From Hominimerdicola alba (GTDB taxonomy: Bacteria > Bacillota > Clostridia > Oscillospirales > Ruminococcaceae): DNA of 64,000 nucleotides. The first letter of the stretch is position 1, and the number at the start of each line of letters is the position of its first letter. Below, piece after piece: positions 29,504 through 38,113 of the stretch. The notes beneath the pieces were generated by a model that was not told the DNA's origin, searched no databases, and saw only the letters and a list, made by a program, of their open reading frames with translations. The position numbers and the translations under genes are program-made. The stretch is taken from assembly GCF_900112155.1 (NCBI RefSeq), contig NZ_FOKQ01000001.1, positions 124,001 through 188,000 on the forward strand. The letters are read 5' to 3'.

Positions 29504-31309
29504 TCAAGTTTTCTTCTTTTTCTTTGCTCGGAATACCCCGAATCCTGCACCGCATAAAGCGGCTGCTCCGATAACAGCGGCTATCACGCCTTTGTTATTT
29601 CCTGAAGCCGTTTTTTCTTTTCCCTCTGCACTGGAACTTTCCGCTTTTGGGGATATTCCTGCAGAGAAATCAGGTATGCAGTCTTTATCTTTTGCTATCA
29701 GAAGCAAAGACACGGTCTCGGGTTCCATTTCATATGTTATGGTGTTGTCCATCACCTGAACGGCATCATTGCTGTCGGTCATATCGAATACCTGCGGTGC
29801 GAAATTGTTCAGTCCGTACAGATGTACATAGCTGTACTCTCCGCCTTTGATCTTGATATTCGCCGTAGTCTTGTCCTTGAAGGACTTGTTCGTTACCACC
29901 AGCGTTACAACATCGCTGTTGTCTTCGAAGGTGGAAGCGTAAGCCGACGATCTTTCAAAATCGCTGGATTCGGTATGTCTCAGCGTATCACCGAAGTGAC
30001 CGCCGTTACCGTCAAAATTAGTAAATAAATCTATCGCTGCGCACTGATAATCAGCTTCCATCGCAAAAAGCGTTGCCAGATAAACATCGTTTTCCATGAA
30101 AGCGCCAAGTGCGTCTGCTTCGGCTATGGCTCCGCATATATCGTAGCTTCCGCCGAAATCATACTCTGTTATGGCTATCTTCGTTCCGGGATAGTACTGA
30201 TCGATAGACTGCTTCAGATTAGGAAGTAGCGGCAGGAAAGTCCCGCCAGTATCAGTTATCCAGCTATCCTCCTTGTAGGTGTCATCCCACAGGCTTCTCA
30301 CAGAATCGAAACGCGCCTGAACGCACCCTTCATCGCTGTAATGCTTGCATGAACGCTCTCCGCATGGACCTTTAGCCTCGGTGTAATAATGCACATCGAG
30401 AGCATCCAGCAGACGGGTGCCTGTTTCGTCCTCGGCTTTCTTCATCTGGTCGAGGTAGTAGTCTACGAACCAGCGGTAATCATCTCTTTCAGCTTTGATA
30501 TCCTTCCAGTCCTTTGCCGAACAGAAAGTATCGAAAGCGCTGTAACCGAAAAGTGCAGGTCCGAATATCTCGGCATCGGGATCTATATCTTTGACAGCCT
30601 TTGCCATTGCTGTGTTCTTCTCGACTATCTCCGCACAGGTACACTGCTCGGGGTGCATACGCGCATGGGTCATGTGCCACAGTGATGGTTCGTTATCCAT
30701 CGAATACCCCTGTATACCGCCGTTCTTTGCAGAGCCCAGTGTATTCACAAGATAGTTCACATACTCGTCCATGTATACAATCCCGTCCGTGAGGTCAGGA
30801 GTATCTGCAAAATCGCTGCCCTTGGTTATCTCTACCCTGTTCCATCTGTCCGATGGCGCTTTCTCACTTTCGGATACTGCACCGTTCATATCAGCCGAAA
30901 CATAGCCTGCCAGCTGCAGAGTTGTCATTGCGTATGCGTTGTTCTTTTCCTCGCATTTTCTTTTGAGGTTTATCGACATGGCTCCGGGAACATCTGCAAG
31001 CTTGGGATCCATTATCTGCGGAAAATAATTATCGGATATATGTTCCTTATCCGAACCCGCGTTTGAAGCGTTGGTCTCCCAGTTGTAAGCAGATGATCTG
31101 TTACCACCCGCACGTATCGCAGTGGGCATTACACTGCCGCCCATAAGCTCTTCGTTCACGCCGAAGATATAGGGCGATATCGCCTTGCTCTCCTGTGAGA
31201 GGTCCACGACTATATCCACCGATCCGCCATCAGCTCCTGCACTCATTGTGCACACGCTGACTATAGCTGCGGCTGCCGCAGCTGCAGCAGCTCTCCTGAA
31301 TCTTCTCAT
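29504..31309 (-). CDS. GH44 beta-glucanase with C-terminal membrane anchor
   Basis: The start is ATG 31309, which has GGAGG upstream and is followed by a signal peptide (MRRFRRAAAA...). The 601-residue protein has the GH44 catalytic motifs: acid/base E207 in YSMDNEPSLW and nucleophile E382 in ITEYDFG. GH44 enzymes cut xyloglucan, carboxymethyl-cellulose or mannan internally. After a beta-rich C-terminal part (to ~550), a Ser/Glu stalk leads to a hydrophobic helix and a run of five Lys. The enzyme should thus stay on the cell surface without a dockerin or LPXTG motif. It heads a minus-strand polysaccharide locus. Confidence 0.92.
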   Translation of the reverse strand: MRRFRRAAAAAAAAAIVSVCTMSAGADGGSVDIVVDLSQESKAISPYIFGVNEELMGGSVMPTAIRAGGNRSSAYNWETNASNAGSDKEHISDNYFPQIMDPKLADVPGAMSINLKRKCEEKNNAYAMTTLQLAGYVSADMNGAVSESEKAPSDRWNRVEITKGSDFADTPDLTDGIVYMDEYVNYLVNTLGSAKNGGIQGYSMDNEPSLWHMTHARMHPEQCTCAEIVEKNTAMAKAVKDIDPDAEIFGPALFGYSAFDTFCSAKDWKDIKAERDDYRWFVDYYLDQMKKAEDETGTRLLDALDVHYYTEAKGPCGERSCKHYSDEGCVQARFDSVRSLWDDTYKEDSWITDTGGTFLPLLPNLKQSIDQYYPGTKIAITEYDFGGSYDICGAIAEADALGAFMENDVYLATLFAMEADYQCAAIDLFTNFDGNGGHFGDTLRHTESSDFERSSAYASTFEDNSDVVTLVVTNKSFKDKTTANIKIKGGEYSYVHLYGLNNFAPQVFDMTDSNDAVQVMDNTITYEMEPETVSLLLIAKDKDCIPDFSAGISPKAESSSAEGKEKTASGNNKGVIAAVIGAAALCGAGFGVFRAKKKKKT

Positions 31310-31819
31310 TGGTTCCTCCGAATATGTGAATGCTGAGCCGCTGAGGAACACAGCATAGAATCGCTAAAATTATCAAAAAGTAAAAAAATATTAAACAACT
31401 TGTGAAACTGCTCTTTTTTAACCTGATTCTTACCTTTACGGTTTATACTTGTGCTGCGGTCGAGAAAGAGAGTATTTCTTAATAGGTATATTATATCAGC
31501 ATTATTGTACCATAATAATCGCGATTCGTCAATAGTTTATGACGAAATTTTGTTATTTTTTCAGCCAGTAAAGCAAAAAATGTCTGAAAAATCGCGTATT
31601 TGCGCAATATCGTGCTTGATTTTGATAATTTTTGATGTTATCATAAAAATTGTAATTCGCGGCTTAAATTTGTACAAAAGGCTGAATAAGTACAAAGGAT
31701 TTACAAATCAACTTGCAAAACGGGGTGAGATATGGTATAATGATTTAAAATTTAAATTAAAATTAAGCTGTGCATTGTAAGATAAAATTAACTAAAACAG
31801 TGCAAAGGAGCTGAAAATT
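31310..31819. other. AT-rich divergent promoter region
   Basis: No supported gene lies in these ~510 bases. The left side should hold the minus-strand GH44 promoter, but only weak -35/-10 candidates are seen. The right side holds the response-regulator promoter (31713-31741). Confidence 0.55.
31713..31741 (+). promoter_or_regulatory. Promoter of the two-component / VTC operon
   Basis: TTGCAA (31713-31718), 17-base spacer, TATAAT (31736-31741), ~80 bases before the start codon. Confidence 0.75.
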
Positions 31820-32494
31820 ATGAGATTACTACTTGCCGAAGATGAAAAGGAACTGTCCAACGCTCTTGTTGCAGTCCTTAAACACAACAACTATTCTGTC
31901 GATGCAGTCTATAACGGAAATGATGCCTATGATTATATCATCGGAGCTGAATACGACGGAGTGATACTTGATATCATGATGCCCGGCCTTGACGGTATCA
32001 CTGTGTTGAAGCGTATCCGCGAAAAAGGCATACACACCCCCGTACTGCTGCTTACTGCAAAATCTCAGGTCGAAGACAGGATAACAGGTCTGGATTCTGG
32101 CGCTGATGATTACCTGACCAAGCCCTTTGCCATGGGTGAACTACTTGCGAGGATAAGAGCCATGACCAGGCGCAAGACCGAGTTTTCACCGAATTTGCTG
32201 AAAGTCGGAAATGTAACGCTGGATAGGGAGAGATTCGTTATCTCCACCGAAAACGGCGAGACAAAACTTGGCAATAAGGAATTTCAGGTTTTGGAAATGC
32301 TGATGCTCAACCGCAATATTCTCATTTCCACAGAAAAATTGATGGAAAGGATATGGGGCTTTGATGCGGAAGCCGAGATAAGCGTGGTTTGGGTCTATAT
32401 CTCTTATATCAGGAAAAAGCTTGCCTCGGTAGGCGCCGATGTTGAGATCAAAGCCAGCCGCGGCGTCGGATACACGCTGGAGGTCAGAGAATGA
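31820..32494 (+). CDS. OmpR-family response regulator
   Basis: The 224-residue protein has a receiver domain with AEDE, acceptor D51 in ILDIMMPGLDG and Lys in DDYLTKPF, and a C-terminal winged helix ending in KASRGVGYTLE. AAAGGAG precedes the ATG. It overlaps the kinase gene by 4 bases (ATGA), so the two are translated together. Downstream genes for VTC-domain, DUF4956 and Cthe_2159-like proteins suggest a cell-surface regulon. Confidence 0.93.
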   Translation: MRLLLAEDEKELSNALVAVLKHNNYSVDAVYNGNDAYDYIIGAEYDGVILDIMMPGLDGITVLKRIREKGIHTPVLLLTAKSQVEDRITGLDSGADDYLTKPFAMGELLARIRAMTRRKTEFSPNLLKVGNVTLDRERFVISTENGETKLGNKEFQVLEMLMLNRNILISTEKLMERIWGFDAEAEISVVWVYISYIRKKLASVGADVEIKASRGVGYTLEVRE

Positions 32495-33807
32495 TAAAAA
32501 GGCTGCGGCGCAAATTTGTGCTGATAGCTGCTGCAAGCGTACTTGCGGTGGAGCTTATCGTCGTAGGACTGATAAACGTTATAAATATCGGCGAGATGCA
32601 TAAGCGCCAGACGCAGCTCATGAATATACTCTGCGAGAATGACGGAGATTTTCCAGAATTCGGTATGTGGCGTGAGCAGATGTACAACAACGGTAACGGT
32701 CCCGGAGGAGGACGTTTCTTCCCGCCTGACATGAACGGTGAAGAAAAGCGTTTTCCCGATCTTGGCTTCAAGCTCAATGAGGAGACACGCTACCAGACAA
32801 GGTACTTCTACATTCGCTATAACAGGGAACTTGAACCTGTGGAGGTCAATACAGGTCATGTTGCCGCAGTTACTTCTGCCGAGGCACTCAGCTATGCCGA
32901 AGAAGTCAGCCTTTCGGGGAAGACTTCAGGATTTCAGGGCAATTACCGCTTTGAGGTCAGGGATACCATTGGCGGAAAGTTGTTCGTTTTTCTCGATTGC
33001 CGCGAAGACATACGCACACAGCGCCTATTCCTGCTGATATCAGCAGCGATATCCATAGGCGGCTGGCTGCTGGTCTGCCTGCTGATAATCGTGTGCTCAC
33101 GGTTCGCTGTCAGACCTTTTATCGAGAACTACGAAAAGCAGAAAATGTTCATAACCGATGCGGGGCATGAGATAAAGACCCCGCTGGCGATAATACAGGC
33201 TAATACCGAAGTTATCGAGATGCTGAACGAACCCAGCGAGTGGACGATCAGCATCAAGAATCAGATCGAAAGGCTCAACGGTCTCATAGCTGATCTGCTG
33301 AGACTGTCACGAATGGATGAAGAGAGCGTAAAGCTCGTATTTGCCGAGTTCGATCTGTCAAACGCTTTCGCCGATATAGCAGGACCTTTCAGGACACTTG
33401 CGGAGAACAAGGGACTTTCCCTTGCCATCAGCACTCAGGAAGGTATCCGCATGAATGGCGATGAATCATCGATACGACAGCTCGTATCCATACTTACCGA
33501 AAACGCCGTTAAGTACTGTGATGCGGGCGGAAGTATAGAAGCTTCCGTCGAAAAGACGGCAAGCGGCAGACACGCTGTCATACGGGTGAAGAACGACTGT
33601 GCAGAGCCTCCTTCACAGCCCGAACGCCTGTTTGACCGCTTTTACAGGGCAGATAAGTCCCGTAAGCGCGAGGACGGTGAAACAAAATCAGGCTACGGCA
33701 TAGGATTGTCGGTAGCCAAAGCCGTAACCGAGTCTCACAAAGGAAAAATTTCCTGCAAGGCTGAGGACGGCAAGATCGTATTTACTGTAAAACTCAGGTG
33801 TCTGTAA
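32491..33807 (+). CDS. Sensor histidine kinase with extracytoplasmic domain
   Basis: The 438-residue protein has two membrane helices (about 9-33 and 180-202). They flank a ~145-residue sensor domain, which starts with a Gly/Pro-rich part (NGNGPGGGRFFPPD). Then come the H-box ITDAGHEIKTP with H226 and a HATPase domain with LTENAVKYC and SGYGIGLSVAKAV. It is the partner of the response regulator it overlaps. Gly/Pro/Asn-rich segments like that in the sensor domain also occur in other surface proteins of this operon. The signal is unknown. Confidence 0.92.
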   Translation: MIKRLRRKFVLIAAASVLAVELIVVGLINVINIGEMHKRQTQLMNILCENDGDFPEFGMWREQMYNNGNGPGGGRFFPPDMNGEEKRFPDLGFKLNEETRYQTRYFYIRYNRELEPVEVNTGHVAAVTSAEALSYAEEVSLSGKTSGFQGNYRFEVRDTIGGKLFVFLDCREDIRTQRLFLLISAAISIGGWLLVCLLIIVCSRFAVRPFIENYEKQKMFITDAGHEIKTPLAIIQANTEVIEMLNEPSEWTISIKNQIERLNGLIADLLRLSRMDEESVKLVFAEFDLSNAFADIAGPFRTLAENKGLSLAISTQEGIRMNGDESSIRQLVSILTENAVKYCDAGGSIEASVEKTASGRHAVIRVKNDCAEPPSQPERLFDRFYRADKSRKREDGETKSGYGIGLSVAKAVTESHKGKISCKAEDGKIVFTVKLRCL

Positions 33808-33931
33808 AAAAAATTATGGAAGAATCAAAATGGTTAAGCTAAGTTTTAGGTTGAGGGTGTATACTCTGAATCATAGGAAGAAAAACTGAACCATGGGAAG
33901 AGAAAAGATACGGAAAGGAAAGTGATGATAT

Positions 33932-34696
33932 ATGGGCGCAATACAGGAAATATTCAAGAGAGTTGAGAAGAAATACATAGTTACCGATGAACAGCAGGAA
34001 GAGCTCGTACGTGCAATGACAGGAAGAGCCGCTGCCGATAACTACGGACTTACGACGATCTGCAACATATATTACGATACTCCCGACCATCAGCTTATCA
34101 GGACTTCCATGGAGAAGCCCGTATACAAGGAAAAGCTGCGTATAAGGAGCTACGGCGTTCCCAACAAGGATTCTAAGGTCTTTGTTGAGCTGAAGAAGAA
34201 GTACAAAGGCGTTGTCTACAAAAGACGTGTTGATATGTCCCTGATAGATTCCTACGAATTTGTGAACTTCGGCGTGAACCCCGGCAAGAACCCGCAGATA
34301 GAGAAGGAGATCGAGTATTTCCTGAAATACTATCGTGATATCGGACCTGCGATGTATCTGAGCTATGACAGGATAGCGTTTGCAGGAGTAGATAATCCCG
34401 ATCTGAGAATAACCTTCGACGGCAACATCACCTACCGTGAGGATGAAGTAAGGCTTGAAAAGGGCGTTTGGGGCGATAAGCTTCTGGATCCTCATACAAG
34501 GATCATGGAGATAAAGATCCCCGGCGCTATGCCTATATGGCTCAGCCGTCTGCTGGATGATATGAAAATATATCCCGGCAGCTTCTCAAAGTATGGTGAA
34601 GCTTACAAGCGGGTTTTCAGCGAAGCCCTCGACCAGGAAAAATACCTCAGACTTAACCGCGAAAATGTAAAAGGTAAGGTGAACGATTGTGCTTAA
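33932..34696 (+). CDS. VTC-domain protein (polyphosphate-polymerase-like)
   Basis: The 254-residue protein is a single VTC domain. It has EKKYIVTDEQ at the start, the basic strands KEKLRIRSYG and FVELKKKYKGVVYKRR, and IMEIKIPGA near the end; these line the triphosphate tunnel in yeast Vtc4. The tunnel residues are conserved, so polyphosphate or related triphosphate chemistry is possible. In Firmicutes this family is often found with DUF4956 and CotH or Cthe_2159-type proteins, as here. No membrane helix is seen; the next gene gives the membrane partner. Catalytic activity is inferred. Confidence 0.88.
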   Translation: MGAIQEIFKRVEKKYIVTDEQQEELVRAMTGRAAADNYGLTTICNIYYDTPDHQLIRTSMEKPVYKEKLRIRSYGVPNKDSKVFVELKKKYKGVVYKRRVDMSLIDSYEFVNFGVNPGKNPQIEKEIEYFLKYYRDIGPAMYLSYDRIAFAGVDNPDLRITFDGNITYREDEVRLEKGVWGDKLLDPHTRIMEIKIPGAMPIWLSRLLDDMKIYPGSFSKYGEAYKRVFSEALDQEKYLRLNRENVKGKVNDCA

Positions 34697-35387
34697 TGAA
34701 TTAAACTTGAATGCGGCGGATCTTACATCATCTGTCGGAAATACGACCATATCCAACGGGACATTTGCAGTGTGCACCCTTGTGTCGCTAGTAATAGGTG
34801 CTGTTATAGCATTTGCTTTCTGCTACAAGCAGAATAAGTCAAAGAATTTCCTGACAACGCTGGCACTTCTGCCCGTGATAGTACAGGTCGTTATTATGCT
34901 GGTAAACGGAAATCTCGGTACAGGCGTAGCTGTTGCAGGCGCATTCAGCCTGGTAAGGTTCCGTTCCATGCAGGGAAATGCCAAGGATATCCTGGCAATA
35001 TTCCTGGCGATGGCAGTAGGTCTCGCAACAGGCACTAACAGCTTGAAACTTGCAGTCATTCTCACACTGATCGTATGTGCGCTGAACATTGCTTATCTCT
35101 ATATACCTTTCATCGAAAATGACACCAGCGAAAAGGAGCTGACCATCACTATCCCCGAAAGCCTTGACTACAGCGATGTTTTTGACGACATTTTCAGAAA
35201 GTTCACAACAAATGCTACTCTCGATCAGGTAAAGACCACCAATATGGGCAGCCTTTTCAAGCTGAAATATAATGTAACACTCAAAAAGGGCGCAAGCGAA
35301 AAAGCATTTATTGACGAGCTCCGTGTTCGCAATGGCAATCTTGAGATACTCTGCTCAAGAAAAATGGCAAACGCTGACAGACTCTGA
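34689..35387 (+). CDS. DUF4956 membrane protein
   Basis: The start is GTG 34689 after AAGGTG, overlapping the VTC gene by 8 bases. The 232-residue protein has about four hydrophobic helices (~28-47, 52-70, 97-120, 123-140), with the conserved GTGVAVAGAFSLVRFRSMQG between them. A soluble C-terminal domain of ~85 residues follows (FRKFTTNATLDQVKTTNMG). The family is coupled to VTC-domain proteins. A role in carrying or anchoring the VTC product at the membrane is inferred. Confidence 0.9.
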   Translation: MLNELNLNAADLTSSVGNTTISNGTFAVCTLVSLVIGAVIAFAFCYKQNKSKNFLTTLALLPVIVQVVIMLVNGNLGTGVAVAGAFSLVRFRSMQGNAKDILAIFLAMAVGLATGTNSLKLAVILTLIVCALNIAYLYIPFIENDTSEKELTITIPESLDYSDVFDDIFRKFTTNATLDQVKTTNMGSLFKLKYNVTLKKGASEKAFIDELRVRNGNLEILCSRKMANADRL

Positions 35388-35400
35388 TAATTAGGATTTT

Positions 35401-35440
35401 TACTCGCCCGAAAGCGTTTTTTTCGGGTGAGTAAAAAAAG
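35401..35440 (+). terminator. Hairpin after the DUF4956 gene
   Basis: TACTCGCCCGAA (35401-35412) pairs with TTCGGGTGAGTA (35421-35432) with one G-T pair. It is followed by A rather than T on this strand, so termination is uncertain; attenuation before the next gene is also possible. Confidence 0.45.
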
Positions 35441-35490
35441 AAAAAACTAATGTTATAAGATTTAATTATTTAATAAGGAGGCAATCTGCG

Positions 35491-37611
35491 ATGAAAATAA
35501 GTGCGATGAAAAGAGCGGCTGCCGTAGCGGCCGCATTGATGATACTTGCAATGACAGGCTGTGCAGATACTGGAAAGGGCAAGGGCTCTTCCTCGAAGGC
35601 TGATAATTCATTTGTTGTAACAGCGGCAGATGCCGGTATCTCGGCTGACGATATCGAAGTTGGCTACGAAGAAAACGATGTTATAGACGCGGTTTTCTCT
35701 GACAGCGGTATTGAAGTAAGCGGCAGCGGTATTTCTGCAGAGGGTACTGTCCTCACCATCACCGCCGAGGGCACTTACCGTCTCAGCGGCAGCTGTGCCA
35801 ACGGCAGGATAGTCATCGAAGCTGATAAAAAGGCTAAAGTCAAGCTGGTGCTCAATGGTCTCGATCTCACCTGCACCGACAACGCTGCTATCACCGCAAA
35901 ATCCGCAGATAAAGTCTACCTTTTGCTTGAAAACGGCACTGAGAACAAGCTCACCGACGGAAAAGAATATTCCCTCGCTGATGGCGAAAACACCGATGCG
36001 GCAGTATTCGCAAAGTGCGACCTCACCATAAATGGGGACGGCGTACTGAATGTCACAAGCAACTATAAGCACGGCATAGTATCAAAGGACGACCTAGTCG
36101 TAACAGGCGGAAATGTCACCGTTAACGCGGTATCGTCCGCGCTTTCCGGCAAGGACAACGTGAAGATAAGTGCAGGCACTTTTGACCTGACCTCGGGTAC
36201 CGATGCGGTGAAGTCTACCAATGACGAAGAGGAAGGCAAGGGCATCGTTAGTATATCAGGCGGCAATTTCACTATTAATGCAGGCGGCGATGGTCTTTCT
36301 GCGGCGAAGGAACTCCAGATAAGCGGCGGTGACATAAACATCACCACAGGCGGCGGAAGTGCCAACGCATCCATGAAGTCTGATGGTTTCCCCAATGGCG
36401 ACTGGAAACAGGGCTTTGGCGGCAACGGTGATTTCACACCTCCTGATATTGGCGACTTTGATAAAGGCGATTTCACACCACCTGATATGGGTGACTTTGA
36501 TAAGGACGATTTCACACCTCCCGATATGGGCGACTTTGACAAGGGTGACTTCACACCACCTGATATGGGCGACTTTGACAAGGGTGACTTCACTCCTCCC
36601 GATAAGCCCGATAGCGGTAATTCAGATAAGAAAAATACCGATACTTCGGCTGATAAGCAAGCCGATAACGAGCAGACCGGATCCGAGACCACTGAAACTA
36701 CATCAGCAAAAGCCCTTAAATCAGGCGGGAATATTATAATTGATGGCGGAAAAATCACCATAGATTCCGCAGACGACAGCCTGCACTGCGACGGCGCAGC
36801 AAGCATCAGCGGCGGCAGCTTATCCGCAAGTTCGGGCGATGATGGTATCCACGTTGGCGGCGATCTGGTCATCAGCGGCGGCACAGTGGATATCTCCAAG
36901 AGCTATGAGGGTATCGAGGGCATGACAGTCACCATCTCAGGCGGCGAAGTAAATGTTACCGCATCTGACGATGGCATCAACTGCGCAGGCGGTAGTGATA
37001 CGGGTTCATCCGACCGCATGGGCAGGGATATGTTCGCAGCACAGGAAGGCGTTTTCCTGAAAATCAGCGGCGGCACACTGAATGTCAACTCAGCAGGCGA
37101 TGGTCTTGATTCCAACGGCGACCTCATCATCGAGGGCGGTACCATCTACGTCAGCGGTACCGAAAACGGCGCAAACGGCTCGGTCGATCATAACGGTGAA
37201 GCCACCATCACAGGCGGCACGATAATCGCATCGGGTGCTATAGGCATGGAAGAAATGTTTGACGAAGATGGCACCACACAGTGCGCTGTTCTCCATGATT
37301 TCACACAAAGTTTCTCAGCCGATACCGAATTCACCGTGACCGATAAGGACGGAAATGTTATCCTGAGTTTCACAAACCCTAAGACCTGGCAGGGCGTGAT
37401 ATTTTCCTCTCCCGACCTGAAACAGGGTGAGACCTATACAGTATCCGCAGGTGGTGAAAGTGAAGAAATAACACTTGAAAGTGTTATCACTTCCAATAGC
37501 AAAGGCGGCTTTGGCGGCATGGGCAGACCCGGCAATATGAACGGCGGAAAATTCAAGCGCGGCGAAGATAATAAGGCTTCCGAAGAAGATAACAAGGCTT
37601 CTGAAACTTAA
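35491..37611 (+). CDS. Cthe_2159-like (DUF4353) beta-helix lipoprotein
   Basis: The 706-residue lipoprotein has lipobox LAMTGC (Cys24). It consists of repeated beta-helix rungs, seen as many ISGG / VNxxDD-type turns (GDLTINGDGVLNV, VVTGGNVTVNA, ISGGTLNVNSAGDGL). This is the pattern of the Cthe_2159 family, whose founding member binds acidic sugars such as polygalacturonate. An insert near residues 313-371 has four full and one partial 13-residue repeats (GDFTPPDMGDFDK), followed by a Thr/Ser/Asp-rich part. AAGGAGG precedes the ATG. It is the last gene after VTC and DUF4956. Surface binding of pectic polysaccharide is possible but not shown. Confidence 0.88.
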   Translation: MKISAMKRAAAVAAALMILAMTGCADTGKGKGSSSKADNSFVVTAADAGISADDIEVGYEENDVIDAVFSDSGIEVSGSGISAEGTVLTITAEGTYRLSGSCANGRIVIEADKKAKVKLVLNGLDLTCTDNAAITAKSADKVYLLLENGTENKLTDGKEYSLADGENTDAAVFAKCDLTINGDGVLNVTSNYKHGIVSKDDLVVTGGNVTVNAVSSALSGKDNVKISAGTFDLTSGTDAVKSTNDEEEGKGIVSISGGNFTINAGGDGLSAAKELQISGGDINITTGGGSANASMKSDGFPNGDWKQGFGGNGDFTPPDIGDFDKGDFTPPDMGDFDKDDFTPPDMGDFDKGDFTPPDMGDFDKGDFTPPDKPDSGNSDKKNTDTSADKQADNEQTGSETTETTSAKALKSGGNIIIDGGKITIDSADDSLHCDGAASISGGSLSASSGDDGIHVGGDLVISGGTVDISKSYEGIEGMTVTISGGEVNVTASDDGINCAGGSDTGSSDRMGRDMFAAQEGVFLKISGGTLNVNSAGDGLDSNGDLIIEGGTIYVSGTENGANGSVDHNGEATITGGTIIASGAIGMEEMFDEDGTTQCAVLHDFTQSFSADTEFTVTDKDGNVILSFTNPKTWQGVIFSSPDLKQGETYTVSAGGESEEITLESVITSNSKGGFGGMGRPGNMNGGKFKRGEDNKASEEDNKASET
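36427..36603 (+). repeat. Tandem 39-bp repeat coding for GDFTPPDMGDFDK
   Basis: Four full units (36427, 36466, 36505, 36544) and a partial fifth at 36583 encode an acidic, Pro-rich 13-residue repeat inside the beta-helix lipoprotein. Units differ mostly at third codon positions, so the protein repeat is kept. Confidence 0.92.
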
Positions 37612-37630
37612 AACTACAATCTGGCGAAAA

Positions 37631-37921
37631 ATGCCAAGGAAGAGAGCTTTGGCTCAAGCCCTTCGCGAGAGGCTCTGCCTCTCGGTCAAGGTGCAAAAGC
37701 GACGTGAAAACCGTGCTATAAATAGAAAAGCAAACTAACGTTCAAATAGGGCGTGGCAATAACAACAATATGAGCGTGGACAATACAACCGTCCACGCTC
37801 TTTCTATGTCCGTAAAATTATTGCCGCGCCCGAAATCAACGGCGGTACGCTCGTTGATTTCTCGACCCGAGGAACGAGGGGCGAAAACCACCAAATTACC
37901 GCCCGAAACAGATATCCGACA
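37631..37921. repeat. Dispersed noncoding repeat, copy 2, with nested hairpins
   Basis: The ends match copy 1 (25652-25751). The middle has a nested structure: GGGCGTGGCAATAA (37749-37762) pairs with TTATTGCCGCGCCC (37818-37831), enclosing the stem GAGCGTGGAC / GTCCACGCTC (37772-37800). A third stem, GAAATCAACG / CGTTGATTTC, is at 37832-37861. The segment ATGTCCGTAAAAT (37806-37818) with TTGCCGC recurs at 46230-46250. Confidence 0.78.
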
Positions 37922-38011
37922 ATACCAACAATATCCGATATTTGACAGGCAAAACAATTCCATCCGGCAAATACACCCTATTTTAGCATGATATTTCGTC
38001 AAAGCATATAA

Positions 38012-38040
38012 TTGACATTTACTTCACGATATGTTAAAAT
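38012..38040 (+). promoter_or_regulatory. Promoter of the HD-GYP gene
   Basis: TTGACA (38012-38017), 17-base spacer, TAAAAT (38035-38040). Confidence 0.7.
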
Positions 38041-38113
38041 AAAATATAAATTATGATAATTAACCTCGCTTCTTGTTTGTGACGCTGGTTGTTCAAAAGG
38101 TGGTGGTCTTTGC

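Larger units (their letters stand above)
37612..38113. other. Noncoding gap of dispersed repeats and hairpins
   Basis: No gene is seen in these ~500 bases. The left part has a repeat copy (37631-37921) with several stem-loops. The right part has the HD-GYP promoter (38012-38040). Confidence 0.7.

Noticed and set aside
31451-31780. A 109-codon open frame in the gap before the response-regulator gene
   Set aside because: It lacks a ribosome site, has AT-driven composition with many Ile/Leu/Lys codons, and overlaps the TTGCAA-N17-TATAAT promoter.
36427-36603. Possible CRISPR array or noncoding tandem repeat
   Set aside because: The 39-bp units are contiguous without spacers and keep one reading frame within a lipoprotein gene.
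36063-36899. A 278-codon open frame opposite the beta-helix lipoprotein gene
   Set aside because: It is the mirror of Gly/Asp-rich repeats read backwards, giving Ser/Pro repeats. It has no ribosome site and the plus-strand gene is well supported.
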